Assembly (NCBI GenBank): GCA_017463105.1
Contig: JAFTPU010000001.1
Coordinates: forward strand, 1 to 64,000
DNA: 64,000 nucleotides
Direction of reading: 5' to 3'
From: Clostridia bacterium
Lineage (GTDB): Bacteria; Bacillota; Clostridia; Christensenellales; Borkfalkiaceae
Shown here: positions 53,673-63,448 of the stretch, in pieces
Numbering within the stretch: the first letter of the stretch is position 1
Layout: every line of letters begins with the position of its first letter
The notes under the pieces: generated by a model
The model's database searches: none
What the model saw: the letters and a program-made list of their open reading frames with translations, nothing else
What the model was told of the DNA's origin: nothing
Made by a program: the position numbers and the translations under genes

Positions 53673-55184
53673 TTATTTATAGTATCCGCAAGCGAAAAGC
53701 CATTGATCGGCTTCCTTCGCGTCGATCTGCTTTTCGGAATACGTTTCCACAAAGCCGTTCCCGTCCATAAACAAAAGCTGCGATACGCTGAACGCTTGCA
53801 GGAAATCCTTCAATTCCTGCGTTACGGGATACGCACCGTCGATGTTGCAAAAGTTCGCGTAACCGCCTTGCGAATCGAGCAATTCCTGCGTTACGTTTCT
53901 ACATTCCGCGTGGCATTTTTCACAGCCTTCCAAGCATGCGCCGCCGCACGTGGAAAGGCAGGGGCAATATACGTTGTTTTCGATATTCCTTACGCAGAAA
54001 TACCCCGGAATAAGCGTAAAGGTATTCCAGCCGTCGAGGAAAAACTTATAGTTCACGCCGTCGATCGTCAAATTTTTATTGCCGGCATCCTCGATACGCG
54101 TAAGCGCAATGTCGTAAAATTGGCAGGGCTGGGATATCTTTGCGTACAACGTCGCGCCGTCGTATTTCCCCGTCGCTTCGTTGTACAGATGATAATAGCC
54201 GTCGCCCCCCTCCTCGGGGTCGGAATATCCGAACATCGTGCCGTCGTATCTCCAATGCCCGTTTTCCAATATCTCGGGCGTCGTCCACTCACCCGCGGGG
54301 CGCGTAGCATGCACGAGCGTTACCTCGGGGAGCTTCATCTCCGACGTGCTGTTGCGCGGGGGCATTTCCCCGTCCAGCTTCACGGCAAAATCGACCGTGA
54401 TCGGATATTCGTTCGATTTGGAGGTCGCTTTCACGGCGAACGTGAAAGCGTTGCCGATCTCATCGTCGCGGATATTCACTTCATGTATGAAATTTTTCGT
54501 ATACGTGGATTCGACCGCGCCGCCGTCCAACGTCTTGCTGTAATATTTTGCGGCGAAGCTGCCCGTATACACGTCGAGCAAGGGATTCACCGTATTTTGC
54601 GTAGTATCCACCCACGATTCGATCGAATACATGCCGCTTTCCCTCGGCGTAAATTCGTAATATACGACGTGCGACGCCGATTTGACCGTGGTGCGGTAAA
54701 CGCCCGTCGTGTTGATCGGGATACAGCTATACAATCCCGCGCCTTCGCCGCGCGAACGTTCGAGCTTGACGAGCTCGATCGTCACGTTTTTCTTATTGTT
54801 CGTCGCCATATACGCGCTGGGATCGTACGAATAGCCGTCGGGAACGGCGGACAGAGTCACGCGGTAATCGCCGTCGAGGTTCTCGACCGTCGCCACGCCC
54901 GTTTCGTCGATCTTGGCGCTGTGATAGCTGAAGCCGTCCGTCCATTGCGCGTAGATGTCGATACTCGGTTTGTATATTTTGCCGTTCAAAGACAGCGCGA
55001 CGGTAAACTGATTTTCCGTATCCGTCGAGTCGACGTCGCTGTCGGAGCCGTCGGACGAGGAGGTGAAGGAATTGTCCGTACTGTTTCCCGAGCTTTGCGC
55101 GGGTTTATATTCGCCACAGCCCGAAAGGAACACCGTCGCGGCGGTGAGGATCGCAAGGAAAAGGCTTATTTTCTTTTTTTTCAT
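53673..55184 (-). CDS. Cysteine-rich lipoprotein of the MoxR-VWA operon
   Basis: 503 residues from an ATG at 55184 with AGGAGGGG upstream. The lipobox is LSGC at 20-23. The middle consists of several beta-rich stretches (pre-peptidase-like folds near 150-260), and residues 406-428 contain seven cysteines in the pattern CxCx3Cx3Cx3Cx2Cx3C, likely a metal-binding or disulfide knot. The start follows the stop of the VWA gene by 2 bases, so it is cotranscribed. Function unknown; an extracytoplasmic partner of the VWA proteins is plausible. Confidence 0.78.
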   Translation of the reverse strand: MKKKKISLFLAILTAATVFLSGCGEYKPAQSSGNSTDNSFTSSSDGSDSDVDSTDTENQFTVALSLNGKIYKPSIDIYAQWTDGFSYHSAKIDETGVATVENLDGDYRVTLSAVPDGYSYDPSAYMATNNKKNVTIELVKLERSRGEGAGLYSCIPINTTGVYRTTVKSASHVVYYEFTPRESGMYSIESWVDTTQNTVNPLLDVYTGSFAAKYYSKTLDGGAVESTYTKNFIHEVNIRDDEIGNAFTFAVKATSKSNEYPITVDFAVKLDGEMPPRNSTSEMKLPEVTLVHATRPAGEWTTPEILENGHWRYDGTMFGYSDPEEGGDGYYHLYNEATGKYDGATLYAKISQPCQFYDIALTRIEDAGNKNLTIDGVNYKFFLDGWNTFTLIPGYFCVRNIENNVYCPCLSTCGGACLEGCEKCHAECRNVTQELLDSQGGYANFCNIDGAYPVTQELKDFLQAFSVSQLLFMDGNGFVETYSEKQIDAKEADQWLFACGYYK

Positions 55185-55186
55185 GT

Positions 55187-57853
55187 TCAAGCCCCCTCCT
55201 TTTTCTTTCTCTTGAAGAAGCTCTTGACGTCCTTCCATTTCAGCTTTCTCACTATAACGTCGATCACGTACAGCACGACGGAAACGATCATGAGCGGCAC
55301 GGTGAAAGAATATTCGTACGTGGCGATCTTTTTCTCGTCGTTTTCAAGACTCGGCGTCGTGCCCTCGCTTACCGTGCCCCTGTTGCGGATTGCCGTGTGC
55401 AGGGTAGACGGGTCGAAGGTAGCGAAGCTGTCGTATTCGGGAGAATAGGAAATGTTGAACGAGGACGAGCTGGAATATTCCTTGTCGTCGTATGCGTAAG
55501 AGATATCGACCGTATATTTCCCGAGTGCGGGCGTGTTGAATTTATAGAAATAGCGCGTGGAATCGAACGTTAAGCGTTCGGTGACGCTCGAGCCGTCGGG
55601 AAGCGTGACCGTCACGTCCGCCGTCGCGTAAGGATTGAGCTGAACGGGTATAATCTCCACGGTCGAATACGTGCCGTCGTACGTTACGGAGAGGCTATAC
55701 GGATAGTCGATACGCTCGTTCGGCGTACTCGTTTTTATCACGTTATGGAAAAATTTCGCGCCCCGCGTTTCGCTTTCGGCGTTCCAATCCTTCGCCCAAT
55801 CGCCCGTGAGGGTGCCGGTATAGGTCGCCACTCGACCGTTGCCGTAATTCCAATAGGCGTAAAGCGGCACGTCGTCGAGCATTTCGCCGCCCGATTTTTT
55901 ATAGAGCGTCGTCAGAACGACGGTGGCTTTGGCTTTCGCCTTGGAATACACGTAGCCGTAAACCGAGGGAAGGCTCGCGAGCCCGTCGACCGTTTCGTCC
56001 TTTTCTATGGCGATCGTCACGGGAGACGGTCTCTCGATCACCGATTCGGTGAGCACGTCTGCGATATCCTCGAAAACGAGCGCCTTGATCGAATCCTCGT
56101 CCTTGATCTCGTAATAATTGGGGTTGTCGGGGTCCATGGCGCCCGCCCTTGCGATCGCCAACAAAGTGTCCGCGCCTTCCCGACTCATCGGGTTGATAAC
56201 GGAGGTAAAAATACCTTTCGTCCGTAAATTTTTCGCGATCTCCACGGGGTTATCCGCCTCGAGCGTATACGACATGCCGTCACTGATCAGCATGATCTGC
56301 TTTTCACGATACGGCAGATCCACCATGAGATTATACGCCGTCTGCATGCCCTTGCCGAGGAACGTGCCCTGCGTGGGCTCGATGGCGCGGATCATCTCTT
56401 CGAGCTGCGTACGGTTGGTAAGCTTCGTCGGCGCTTGTTGCACGGTGACGTCGCCCGAGAAGGAAACGACCGCTACGTAATCCTCGGTACTGAGTACATT
56501 GAGAAGCTGGACCGCCGCCTCTTTCATCATGCGCAGACGCGCCGCCATCTGCATACTTCTCGAAGTATCGATAACGAGCGTGTAAAGCTTGGGGTCCTGA
56601 TCGTTGTTGCCGAAACGGACGGGAAGCATATCCTCGAGCGTTTTGAGGTCGCTGTCCGTGTTGTTCTGTATCTGCGTATCGCCGATCGTGACGAGACTTT
56701 TCCCGAACAGGGACACCGCCTTATCGACGGCTTCGATGAACGCCGTTACGTTTTCGATCGAACGCACGTCCATGCTCGAAAGGACGATCTCGTCGTATTG
56801 GCAGATCTCCTCTACGGTGCAGGGCACTTTATTCGTCGCGATATACGCGTCGATTTCGGCGTCCGCGCCGTAAATTTCCTCTACTTTCGCGCGATCGGCT
56901 TCCAGCGATGAAACCAAAAGTACTTTGATCTTGCCTGAAACGGTCTGCGTGAAAGCGTAGCTGTTGTTTAACGTGGATTCGTCCTCGTCGGAAACGATAG
57001 AAAGCTCGTAATCGTAAGTGCCCGCCTCCTCGGTAGGCAGGTCGAAATTGACGACGTTATACCCCTTGGTAAGCGCGACTGCCTTTTCGGATATCTTTTC
57101 CTTTTCCGCGCCCTCTTCCGCCAAGCCGCCGTAAAGCGAGACGATCGCGCGCGTGTCGTAATTGGATTGCACGAGTACGTCGGCGGTGGTTTCGTGTCCG
57201 AGATAGGTGTTCGACGTAAACTCGACGTCGGAAAGCTGGACCTCCCGCACTTCCTCCGCGATGTTATCGTCGAGATAGATCGCGTCGATATAGATGTCCT
57301 TTGCGTACAGATTTTCGATCGCGCCGATCAATTTTCCCGACGCGTCGCTGTCCGTCTCCTTGCCGTCGGTGATCAATACGATGCGTTTTATCACGTCCTC
57401 GGCAAACAGGTTTGCCGTATAATTCAACGCGTCGGAAATACTCGTCGCGCTATCGTTGACCGTCGAATTTTTCACGCTGATGACCGTGCCGCCCATTTCG
57501 GTGAGAAGCTGTTGGTCTTTACCGAAGCAGACGATACCCAGCTTCGCGTTTCGGGGGAGCTCCTCTTTGACGGATCGGATATATTCGTCCACCGTGTCGA
57601 GATTTCTGTTCGCCGAATAGGAAACGTCCGCCACGACGTATACGTTCGTTTCGGTCATCACCGTCGTAAGCGTAGTCCCGCCGACCGCCAACGTAACGAA
57701 CGCCGCGATCAAAAGATGCAAAACGAACGAAGCCACGACGGCTTTGCCCTTATTGCCCTTACGGAACGCGATCACGAACGGTACCGTTATTATAATAAGG
57801 AAAGGAATGAACAGAAGCAGAAGGTAGGGATTATCGAAGCTGATATTTTTCAT
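55187..57853 (-). CDS. Membrane protein with two von Willebrand A domains
   Basis: 888 residues from an ATG at 57853, overlapping the previous gene by 23 bases. Two helices at about 10-30 and 38-58 anchor the N-terminus, and one near 855-875 the C-terminus. The first VWA domain has the MIDAS motif DVSYS (76-80) and ITDGKE near 161; a linker domain of glutamine amidotransferase-like fold follows (about 308-400), and the second VWA domain carries DTSRS (429-433). The MIDAS sites bind a metal and a protein ligand. Two VWA domains in one chain are unusual next to a BatA-like protein. It likely works with MoxR and DUF58 in folding or assembly of envelope proteins. Confidence 0.82.
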   Translation of the reverse strand: MKNISFDNPYLLLLFIPFLIIITVPFVIAFRKGNKGKAVVASFVLHLLIAAFVTLAVGGTTLTTVMTETNVYVVADVSYSANRNLDTVDEYIRSVKEELPRNAKLGIVCFGKDQQLLTEMGGTVISVKNSTVNDSATSISDALNYTANLFAEDVIKRIVLITDGKETDSDASGKLIGAIENLYAKDIYIDAIYLDDNIAEEVREVQLSDVEFTSNTYLGHETTADVLVQSNYDTRAIVSLYGGLAEEGAEKEKISEKAVALTKGYNVVNFDLPTEEAGTYDYELSIVSDEDESTLNNSYAFTQTVSGKIKVLLVSSLEADRAKVEEIYGADAEIDAYIATNKVPCTVEEICQYDEIVLSSMDVRSIENVTAFIEAVDKAVSLFGKSLVTIGDTQIQNNTDSDLKTLEDMLPVRFGNNDQDPKLYTLVIDTSRSMQMAARLRMMKEAAVQLLNVLSTEDYVAVVSFSGDVTVQQAPTKLTNRTQLEEMIRAIEPTQGTFLGKGMQTAYNLMVDLPYREKQIMLISDGMSYTLEADNPVEIAKNLRTKGIFTSVINPMSREGADTLLAIARAGAMDPDNPNYYEIKDEDSIKALVFEDIADVLTESVIERPSPVTIAIEKDETVDGLASLPSVYGYVYSKAKAKATVVLTTLYKKSGGEMLDDVPLYAYWNYGNGRVATYTGTLTGDWAKDWNAESETRGAKFFHNVIKTSTPNERIDYPYSLSVTYDGTYSTVEIIPVQLNPYATADVTVTLPDGSSVTERLTFDSTRYFYKFNTPALGKYTVDISYAYDDKEYSSSSSFNISYSPEYDSFATFDPSTLHTAIRNRGTVSEGTTPSLENDEKKIATYEYSFTVPLMIVSVVLYVIDVIVRKLKWKDVKSFFKRKKKEGA

Positions 57854-59675
57854 AACAGTATACCCCCCAATCCGCAAGGAAAATTACCGCCAACGCGATA
57901 AACAGTATCATCAACGGGTCGAAAACGCCGTCGAAGCCGCCGTCCGTGGCGTTCCCGAGCAGACAGATCTCCGTCTCCACGAGCGTCGGAATACGTTCTT
58001 CTTCGGGCATCGACGCATAGATATTGAAACTTCTTTGCGACGAGCCCACCGTCATCGTGACGGTGTATACGCCCACCTCGTCCAGCTTTAACGTGCAAGT
58101 GGCGTTGTCCGTATTCAGATAGGAAACGTTTTCGTTCGGACTGTCTATACGGATACTTTCACAATTCGCGGGTACGTTTATATCGACCGTATCTCCGCAA
58201 TAATAATCGGTACGCTCCACCACCTCGGGGAACGAATATTCGATCAGATTACGCATGATCACGGCGTAATCGAAAAGTACGGGCAAATTGGAATCGTGCA
58301 AGTCGAACGCGAACACGACTTCGCGGTTTCCGTAGCCGTTCGTACCCGCAAACAAAACGGGATTACGGTTGTAGGAATACACCGTCGTGAAATTGCGGTA
58401 AAGCCCGCACTTCACGTATTTCATTACGTATACGTCCTCACGCGCCATATCCGCGGTAAGCTTCGTCATCGTCGATGAGGACGATTCCTCGAGTACAAGC
58501 TTTTCCGCCGCTTCGAGGGACACCTCGCCCTGTACGCTGAATCCCGATTCGCTCACGCTCTGCGTGGGATTGACCAACCAGACCGTGCCGTCCTTGGGCA
58601 ACGCTTCGGGCGTAAAGCAATCGAAAACGTACAAGCCGTAACCGCTTTGTCCCGCGTAAGCTTTCGTCGAAACGACGTCCAGCCGCGCGTTCATAAGCGT
58701 TTCGAGCGCAGATTGCAGGAAAAAGGGCGTATCGCTCACCAACAAGGTGTCGTACGAGCTCTCGCTCGTCACGTCGAAAATCACGTATTCGTTATCGTAC
58801 GCCAACGCGTCCGCATTGGAAACCGATACTTTCAAAGAGGAAAATTTACCGATCGCACAGGTAAGCTGGAAAGCGGTCGGTACGCCCGCACGCGCGACGA
58901 TCGTGCCGTTTGCTTTCGCTTCCGCACCGTCATCGACGTAGAGTTCCACGCCCAACGACGCGTCTTTCTGATAGGACGTGACCTGTCCGTTCACCGTCAA
59001 GCGGTTGTCCTTTACCGTATAGGTAACGCCCGAAATACCGTAATTATTCTCACTGCCCGCAACGTTGATCACCGTGACGTTTTCGTGATTTTGATACGAT
59101 TTATCCGTTACGAGATAAGTCTGCATGCCGCTGTTTTTATCGAAATATCCCTGCGCCATGCCGATCGCGTCCGTGAAATCCGCCGCATTATACACGGGCT
59201 CCGTTTCGGTAAGCAGGAGCTTCGCCTGTTCCTTGTCCGAGATCTGCTCGAATACGGCGTTGGTCGTATTCCCCACGTAAACCAAGGAATAAATACTTCC
59301 GTCCACGGAATCGTCTATGATCTCCGCAATACGCTCCTTGCCCCGTTCGAAACGGGTCTTGTCCCCCGACGTCATATTCATACTGCCCGACGCGTCGAGG
59401 ATAAAGCAATATTCGTCCGCAAGATCGGGCACCGTAATGATGGGGTGCGCGATCGCAAGCGAGATCAACGCGATCGCAAGTATCTGCAACACGAGACTGA
59501 TGATGCCCGTCAATCGGCTGATCGGATTCTTACGCTTGAGAAACCTTTCGCTCAGCGTCCAAAGATACGTGGAAGATACCGTTTGCTCCGTATATTTACT
59601 TTTTATTATGTAAATGATGATGAGGATCGGGATACCGATAAGTCCCAATAATCCCAAAGGATACAGGAAGCTCAC
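57831..59675 (-). CDS. BatA-like membrane protein with VWA domain
   Basis: 614 residues from a GTG at 59675 that overlaps the stop of the DUF58 gene (GTGA) and has GGGGGT upstream; a longer frame inside that gene has no ribosome site. The BatA N-terminal region has two helices (about 4-24 and 54-77), followed by a VWA domain with MIDAS DASGS (94-98), beta-rich domains and a C-terminal helix near 590-607. BatA-like proteins act with MoxR ATPases in envelope stress resistance and protein assembly. Confidence 0.85.
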   Translation of the reverse strand: MSFLYPLGLLGLIGIPILIIIYIIKSKYTEQTVSSTYLWTLSERFLKRKNPISRLTGIISLVLQILAIALISLAIAHPIITVPDLADEYCFILDASGSMNMTSGDKTRFERGKERIAEIIDDSVDGSIYSLVYVGNTTNAVFEQISDKEQAKLLLTETEPVYNAADFTDAIGMAQGYFDKNSGMQTYLVTDKSYQNHENVTVINVAGSENNYGISGVTYTVKDNRLTVNGQVTSYQKDASLGVELYVDDGAEAKANGTIVARAGVPTAFQLTCAIGKFSSLKVSVSNADALAYDNEYVIFDVTSESSYDTLLVSDTPFFLQSALETLMNARLDVVSTKAYAGQSGYGLYVFDCFTPEALPKDGTVWLVNPTQSVSESGFSVQGEVSLEAAEKLVLEESSSSTMTKLTADMAREDVYVMKYVKCGLYRNFTTVYSYNRNPVLFAGTNGYGNREVVFAFDLHDSNLPVLFDYAVIMRNLIEYSFPEVVERTDYYCGDTVDINVPANCESIRIDSPNENVSYLNTDNATCTLKLDEVGVYTVTMTVGSSQRSFNIYASMPEEERIPTLVETEICLLGNATDGGFDGVFDPLMILFIALAVIFLADWGVYCYEKYQLR

Positions 59676-60556
59676 TTCAATACCCCCATGTTCACGAGTT
59701 TTTCGAGGAATATCCTGCCCAAGGATTCTTCCGCCTCCACGAGCAGATACGAGGCGCCGCGCGCCGCGCAATAGTTTTTAATACGGTCGATCGACCATTC
59801 CAACGCGCGCTTATACGCCCGCGCGATCTCGCGGTCGATATTCCTGCGATAAAATTTCTCCGCGTTTTCCGAGTCGAAAAAATGCACTCTGCCGCGAACG
59901 ACGGGATCGAGCTCCTCCTGTGACAAAATCTGTACGCAGAAAACGTCGCGTTTCTTGTCTGTAAAAAGATCGATCGCGTTTTCGTAATCGTTATCCGTCA
60001 AAAAGTCGGAGATCAGCACGGATATGCCGTCGCCGTAGCCCACGTTCAAGGGCATGATCGCGTCGCTTATGAAGCTGTCCCCGTCGAACTGCACTTCGTT
60101 CAAACGGTGAATGGACGCGATATACGCCTCCTTCCCCACTATGCCGCCGATCACCTCGTGCACGGCTTTGTCTTTGATCGCGTATACGGACACTTTGTCC
60201 ATTTGACAAACGGAAAGATAGGCAAGCGCGGCGGCGATCTTCAACGCCTGTTCCGCCTTTTTCTTGTCGCCGAATTCCATCGAACGGCTGGCGTCGATAT
60301 AAATTTTCGTGTGCATCTGCCGTTCGTCAAGGAAAAGCTTGAGGTAAAGTTTATCGAATCTCGCATAGGCGTTCCAATCGATCTTCGTAACGTCGTCGCC
60401 CGCAAGATAATCGCGGTAATCGGCAAATTCACACGAAGAGCCGTAGGTCCGCGTTTGGTGATTTCCGCCAAACTGACCCGCTATATTGTTTTTAATAAGC
60501 GTTTGCAACAACTCGATCTGCTGCAAAAACTCCTCGTTAATCGTAAATTGAGCCAT
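59672..60556 (-). CDS. DUF58-domain protein
   Basis: 294 residues, soluble. The family signature is YRDYLAGDDVTKIDWNAYAR near 47-66, and a VWA-like fold with a degenerate metal site (DASRS near 88) follows. DUF58 proteins are encoded between MoxR and BatA-type genes in many phyla and are thought to be adaptors. It starts 5 bases after moxR ends and overlaps the BatA-like gene by four bases. Confidence 0.92.
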   Translation of the reverse strand: MAQFTINEEFLQQIELLQTLIKNNIAGQFGGNHQTRTYGSSCEFADYRDYLAGDDVTKIDWNAYARFDKLYLKLFLDERQMHTKIYIDASRSMEFGDKKKAEQALKIAAALAYLSVCQMDKVSVYAIKDKAVHEVIGGIVGKEAYIASIHRLNEVQFDGDSFISDAIMPLNVGYGDGISVLISDFLTDNDYENAIDLFTDKKRDVFCVQILSQEELDPVVRGRVHFFDSENAEKFYRRNIDREIARAYKRALEWSIDRIKNYCAARGASYLLVEAEESLGRIFLEKLVNMGVLK

Positions 60557-60561
60557 AATAC

Positions 60562-61548
60562 TTATTTAGACGCCTTCTTCGTTTCTTTGATAAGGAGGTC
60601 CACCACCTCGTCCACGCCCAAACGGTCGTTGACGGCGTTGTAATTGATCTTGATCCTGTGACGGAGTACGGCGTGCGCCAGCGCGTCGATATCCTCGTAA
60701 GAAACGTTATAATTCCCGTGCATAAGCGCGCGCACCTTCGCGCAGGTGATAAGCGCCTGTGCCGCACGGGGCGACGCGCCGTATTTGATATATTTCTGCG
60801 CCACCGAGCACTTTTCGAGCTCGGGGTGCGTGTTGGACACCAAACGGATCGCATAACTCAGCACTTCGTCGATGACGGGCACCGTCGCTGCCAACGCGCG
60901 CATTTCGAGGATCGTAGGTCCGTCGATGACCGCTTGCGCCGTTTCGTCCATCGTGATCTGCGTCATCTTGACGATGTCGACGAGCTCGCTGTCTGCGGGG
61001 AATTTCATGATCAGCTTGAACATAAAACGGTCCATCTGCGCTTCGGGCAAAGGATACGTACCGTCCTGCTCGATCGGGTTTTCCGTAGCCAATACGAAAA
61101 AGGGCTCGTCAAGCTTATACGTATTGTTCGAAACCGTCACCTTGTGTTCCTGCATTACCTCGAGCATAGCCGACTGCGTTTTCGGCGTAGCACGGTTGAT
61201 CTCGTCCGCGAGGATAAGATTCGCGAATATGGGACCGCCGCGGAACACGCTCTTCATGTTCCCTTTTTCGTCTTTTTGCATTACCACCGTGCCCGTAACG
61301 TCCGAAGGCATCAAGTCGGGCGTAAATTGGATTCTCGAAAACGGCAGACTCAACACCTTTCCCAAGGAACGCACTAAACGCGTTTTTCCTACCCCGGGCA
61401 CGCCCTCGAGCAATACGTTACCCCCCGCGATAATGGCGATGATAACGTTCTCGACGATATCCTCCTGACCCACGACGTCCTTGCGAAGCTCGCTCTTGAC
61501 GTTTTCGATGACTCCGTTGAATTTCTGCACTTTTTCCATATTCTCCAT
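60562..61548 (-). CDS. moxR: MoxR-family AAA+ ATPase
   Basis: 328 residues. Walker A is GVPGVGKT near 45-52, Walker B is LILADEINRA, and sensor residues follow (ATENP). MoxR ATPases act as chaperones that insert cofactors or assemble complexes, usually with VWA proteins encoded next to them. All the expected partners follow in order: DUF58, BatA-like, double VWA. It starts 42 bases after the first gene of the operon. Confidence 0.95.
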   Translation of the reverse strand: MENMEKVQKFNGVIENVKSELRKDVVGQEDIVENVIIAIIAGGNVLLEGVPGVGKTRLVRSLGKVLSLPFSRIQFTPDLMPSDVTGTVVMQKDEKGNMKSVFRGGPIFANLILADEINRATPKTQSAMLEVMQEHKVTVSNNTYKLDEPFFVLATENPIEQDGTYPLPEAQMDRFMFKLIMKFPADSELVDIVKMTQITMDETAQAVIDGPTILEMRALAATVPVIDEVLSYAIRLVSNTHPELEKCSVAQKYIKYGASPRAAQALITCAKVRALMHGNYNVSYEDIDALAHAVLRHRIKINYNAVNDRLGVDEVVDLLIKETKKASK

Positions 61549-61590
61549 GATCGTATCCCTTTAATATCTCTGATTTTTTCTCTTTTTTGC

Positions 61591-63024
61591 TTATTTCGAG
61601 CCGTTGTACAGCTTCGCAAAATAGGCGTCTATAAGCTGCTGCAGCTCCTCGGGCACGTCTCCCGAAAACTTCTGCTCCGTGGCACGGCTGAAATACCGAT
61701 CGAGCACCTCGCCGTAGCTTACAAATGCGCCCGTTTCGTAATCGTAGATCGTATCGTTGCTTCCGTATACCACCTCGCCGTCGCCCAAACCGCCGTCGTT
61801 CAACGGATCGTCGTTCTCCTCGGGATCGTATTCACCCTCCTCGTCGCTGCCCGTGCCTACGCTCGAATTTTCGCCCTTGGGCAATTCCGTTTCGGATATC
61901 CCGAAAATAAACAGCAACTCGTCGACCGCCATTTCCGCCGTTTCCTTGTTCGTCCGCTGTTGCAAAAGTGCCGCGTCGATTGAACGCTCTGCGTTCGTAA
62001 ACGCTTCGTCCAGCTTCATGATCGCCCAAGTCTGCGTATAGCTCTCCATCGTCCCGTACACGTACCCGACGTCGTCGGCAAGCTTCGTCAACGCAAGATA
62101 CAGCGCATCGCTCTGCCATTCCTCCGCCGCTTCCGCAACGGAACCGTCTATCGCCCTCTCAAGCGTCTGCATATCCTCGCCGAGCGTCTCTTCCTTTATG
62201 CTTTCTTTGAGCACGCTCAACTCCTGCTTCGCCGTAAGAGAACTCATTTTCGCAAGCGCGGAAGCAAGGCTTGCAACCTGCTCCTGCCCGCTCGCCAGCA
62301 TCGTCGCCCCGAGCTCGTCGTAGGAATCGTACTTATCCTCGATTTGCTTCACACTCGTGATCGTGCCGATCACTGTCTGCTTCATCACGCTTTCCTTATC
62401 GACCGTTTTCAACGCGGAAAGCAACCCTTCGAGTTGCACCACGACCTCTTCCTTCGGCGCCTGTTCCATATCGGAAGCCTTTACCTCCGCGATCAGCTCC
62501 GTAAGTCTGGTCTCCTGCCAACTTGAAAGCTCGAACTTCGGCTCCTCCGCCTGCGTGGGAATGATCTCTTTCATCGGCACGATCGCCGCGACGACCGTCA
62601 TCGCCACCGCCAGCACGGGCATTACGGTATGTTTCCAAATCCGACCCGTCTTTACCGATTTGACGGGCGTTTCTTTAAGGCGCAGATCGGTATCGGCTCT
62701 TTGCAACTCGAGAATATCCCCGCTTTCGTTTTCGAACGCGATCATCGTTTGCACCTTTTCGTGCAACTGCAACTCCTTATCCAACTTCTTCGCCAGCTTT
62801 TTATCCGTGGGACGAAGGATCGTGTATAAAATCCCGCCGCAAACCGCCGCGACCGCCACGCCGATCAATACGTATAAAAACGGATTAAGCCGAACGGCTT
62901 GCCGCTTTAATATCGTAAGCAACGCAGACGCGGACAAAAGCCCGACCGACGCGCCGAAGATCACGCTTTTTACGATCGCGTGGATTTGAAATCTTTTTTT
63001 GAATTTAAGAAAGCCTTGCTTCAT
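61591..63024 (-). CDS. Membrane protein with long coiled region, first gene of the MoxR operon
   Basis: 477 residues. Two helices at about 20-40 and 48-68 and one near 135-152 anchor it; the rest is mainly helical and rich in Glu, Gln and Lys, as in coiled coils, with an acidic linker (about 385-415) before a short C-terminal domain. The plan resembles the DUF4175/BatD-neighbour group found in similar operons, but I cannot name a family with certainty. It probably belongs to the same membrane complex as the VWA proteins. Confidence 0.7.
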   Translation of the reverse strand: MKQGFLKFKKRFQIHAIVKSVIFGASVGLLSASALLTILKRQAVRLNPFLYVLIGVAVAAVCGGILYTILRPTDKKLAKKLDKELQLHEKVQTMIAFENESGDILELQRADTDLRLKETPVKSVKTGRIWKHTVMPVLAVAMTVVAAIVPMKEIIPTQAEEPKFELSSWQETRLTELIAEVKASDMEQAPKEEVVVQLEGLLSALKTVDKESVMKQTVIGTITSVKQIEDKYDSYDELGATMLASGQEQVASLASALAKMSSLTAKQELSVLKESIKEETLGEDMQTLERAIDGSVAEAAEEWQSDALYLALTKLADDVGYVYGTMESYTQTWAIMKLDEAFTNAERSIDAALLQQRTNKETAEMAVDELLFIFGISETELPKGENSSVGTGSDEEGEYDPEENDDPLNDGGLGDGEVVYGSNDTIYDYETGAFVSYGEVLDRYFSRATEQKFSGDVPEELQQLIDAYFAKLYNGSK

Positions 63025-63073
63025 AACTGACTTTTTTACCTACAAAAATGCGCAATAATCTACAATACGCTAT

Positions 63074-63079
63074 TATACA
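63074..63079 (-). promoter_or_regulatory. -10 box of the probable MoxR operon promoter
   Basis: TATAAT on the minus strand, 50 bases before the start codon at 63024. No -35 box close to consensus stands at the right distance. Confidence 0.4.
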
Positions 63080-63376
63080 CTTTATATTTTAACACATTTA
63101 CACGATTAAAGCAATACAAAAATATACGAAAAACGAAAAAAATCACTTAATTTTCATGATTTTTGCAGGAAATAAATGCAATAAACAGTAAATATATCCA
63201 TAATAAGGGATAAATATTTTTTCCAAAAACGAAAAAAGGACGATACGCGGATTCTCGCCCACAGCGAGAGCTTCACTCGCAACGAATCCTGTGAAAAATA
63301 TGAACACTTCTGTTTTTGCTCGTTCGTACGAACCGCTGATAATTCAGCGGTTCGGTAGACGGTTATCTCCACCACG

Positions 63377-63401
63377 AAAAAAGGAAGGCGTTAAGCCTTC
63401 C
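63377..63401 (-). terminator. Terminator of the HEPN-like gene
   Basis: Minus strand GGAAGGC and GCCTTCC pair across TTAAC and end in six T. Outer bases CCACGAA/TTCGTGG extend the pairing, the same frame as the tRNA-Ser terminator at 9134-9171. Confidence 0.85.
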
Positions 63402-63448
63402 CTTCGTGGTGAAGTAAGAGCAACCTAAATCGAACCGTTTTGTTCAAT

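Larger units (their letters stand above)
63025..63448. other. Gene-free region upstream of the MoxR operon
   Basis: The A+T-rich part 63025-63230 holds a TATAAT box (63074-63079, minus strand) that probably serves the MoxR operon, without a clear -35. From 63300 to 63373 lies an 11-bp stem, CGAACCGCTGA/TCAGCGGTTCG, followed by a tRNA-like 3' end (TATCTCCACCA) that does not fold into a tRNA. No credible gene is present. Confidence 0.6.

Noticed and set aside
63285..63373. Possible functional tRNA on the plus strand ending TATCTCCACCA
   Set aside because: No matching GGAGATA acceptor strand lies upstream and the T arm does not pair.
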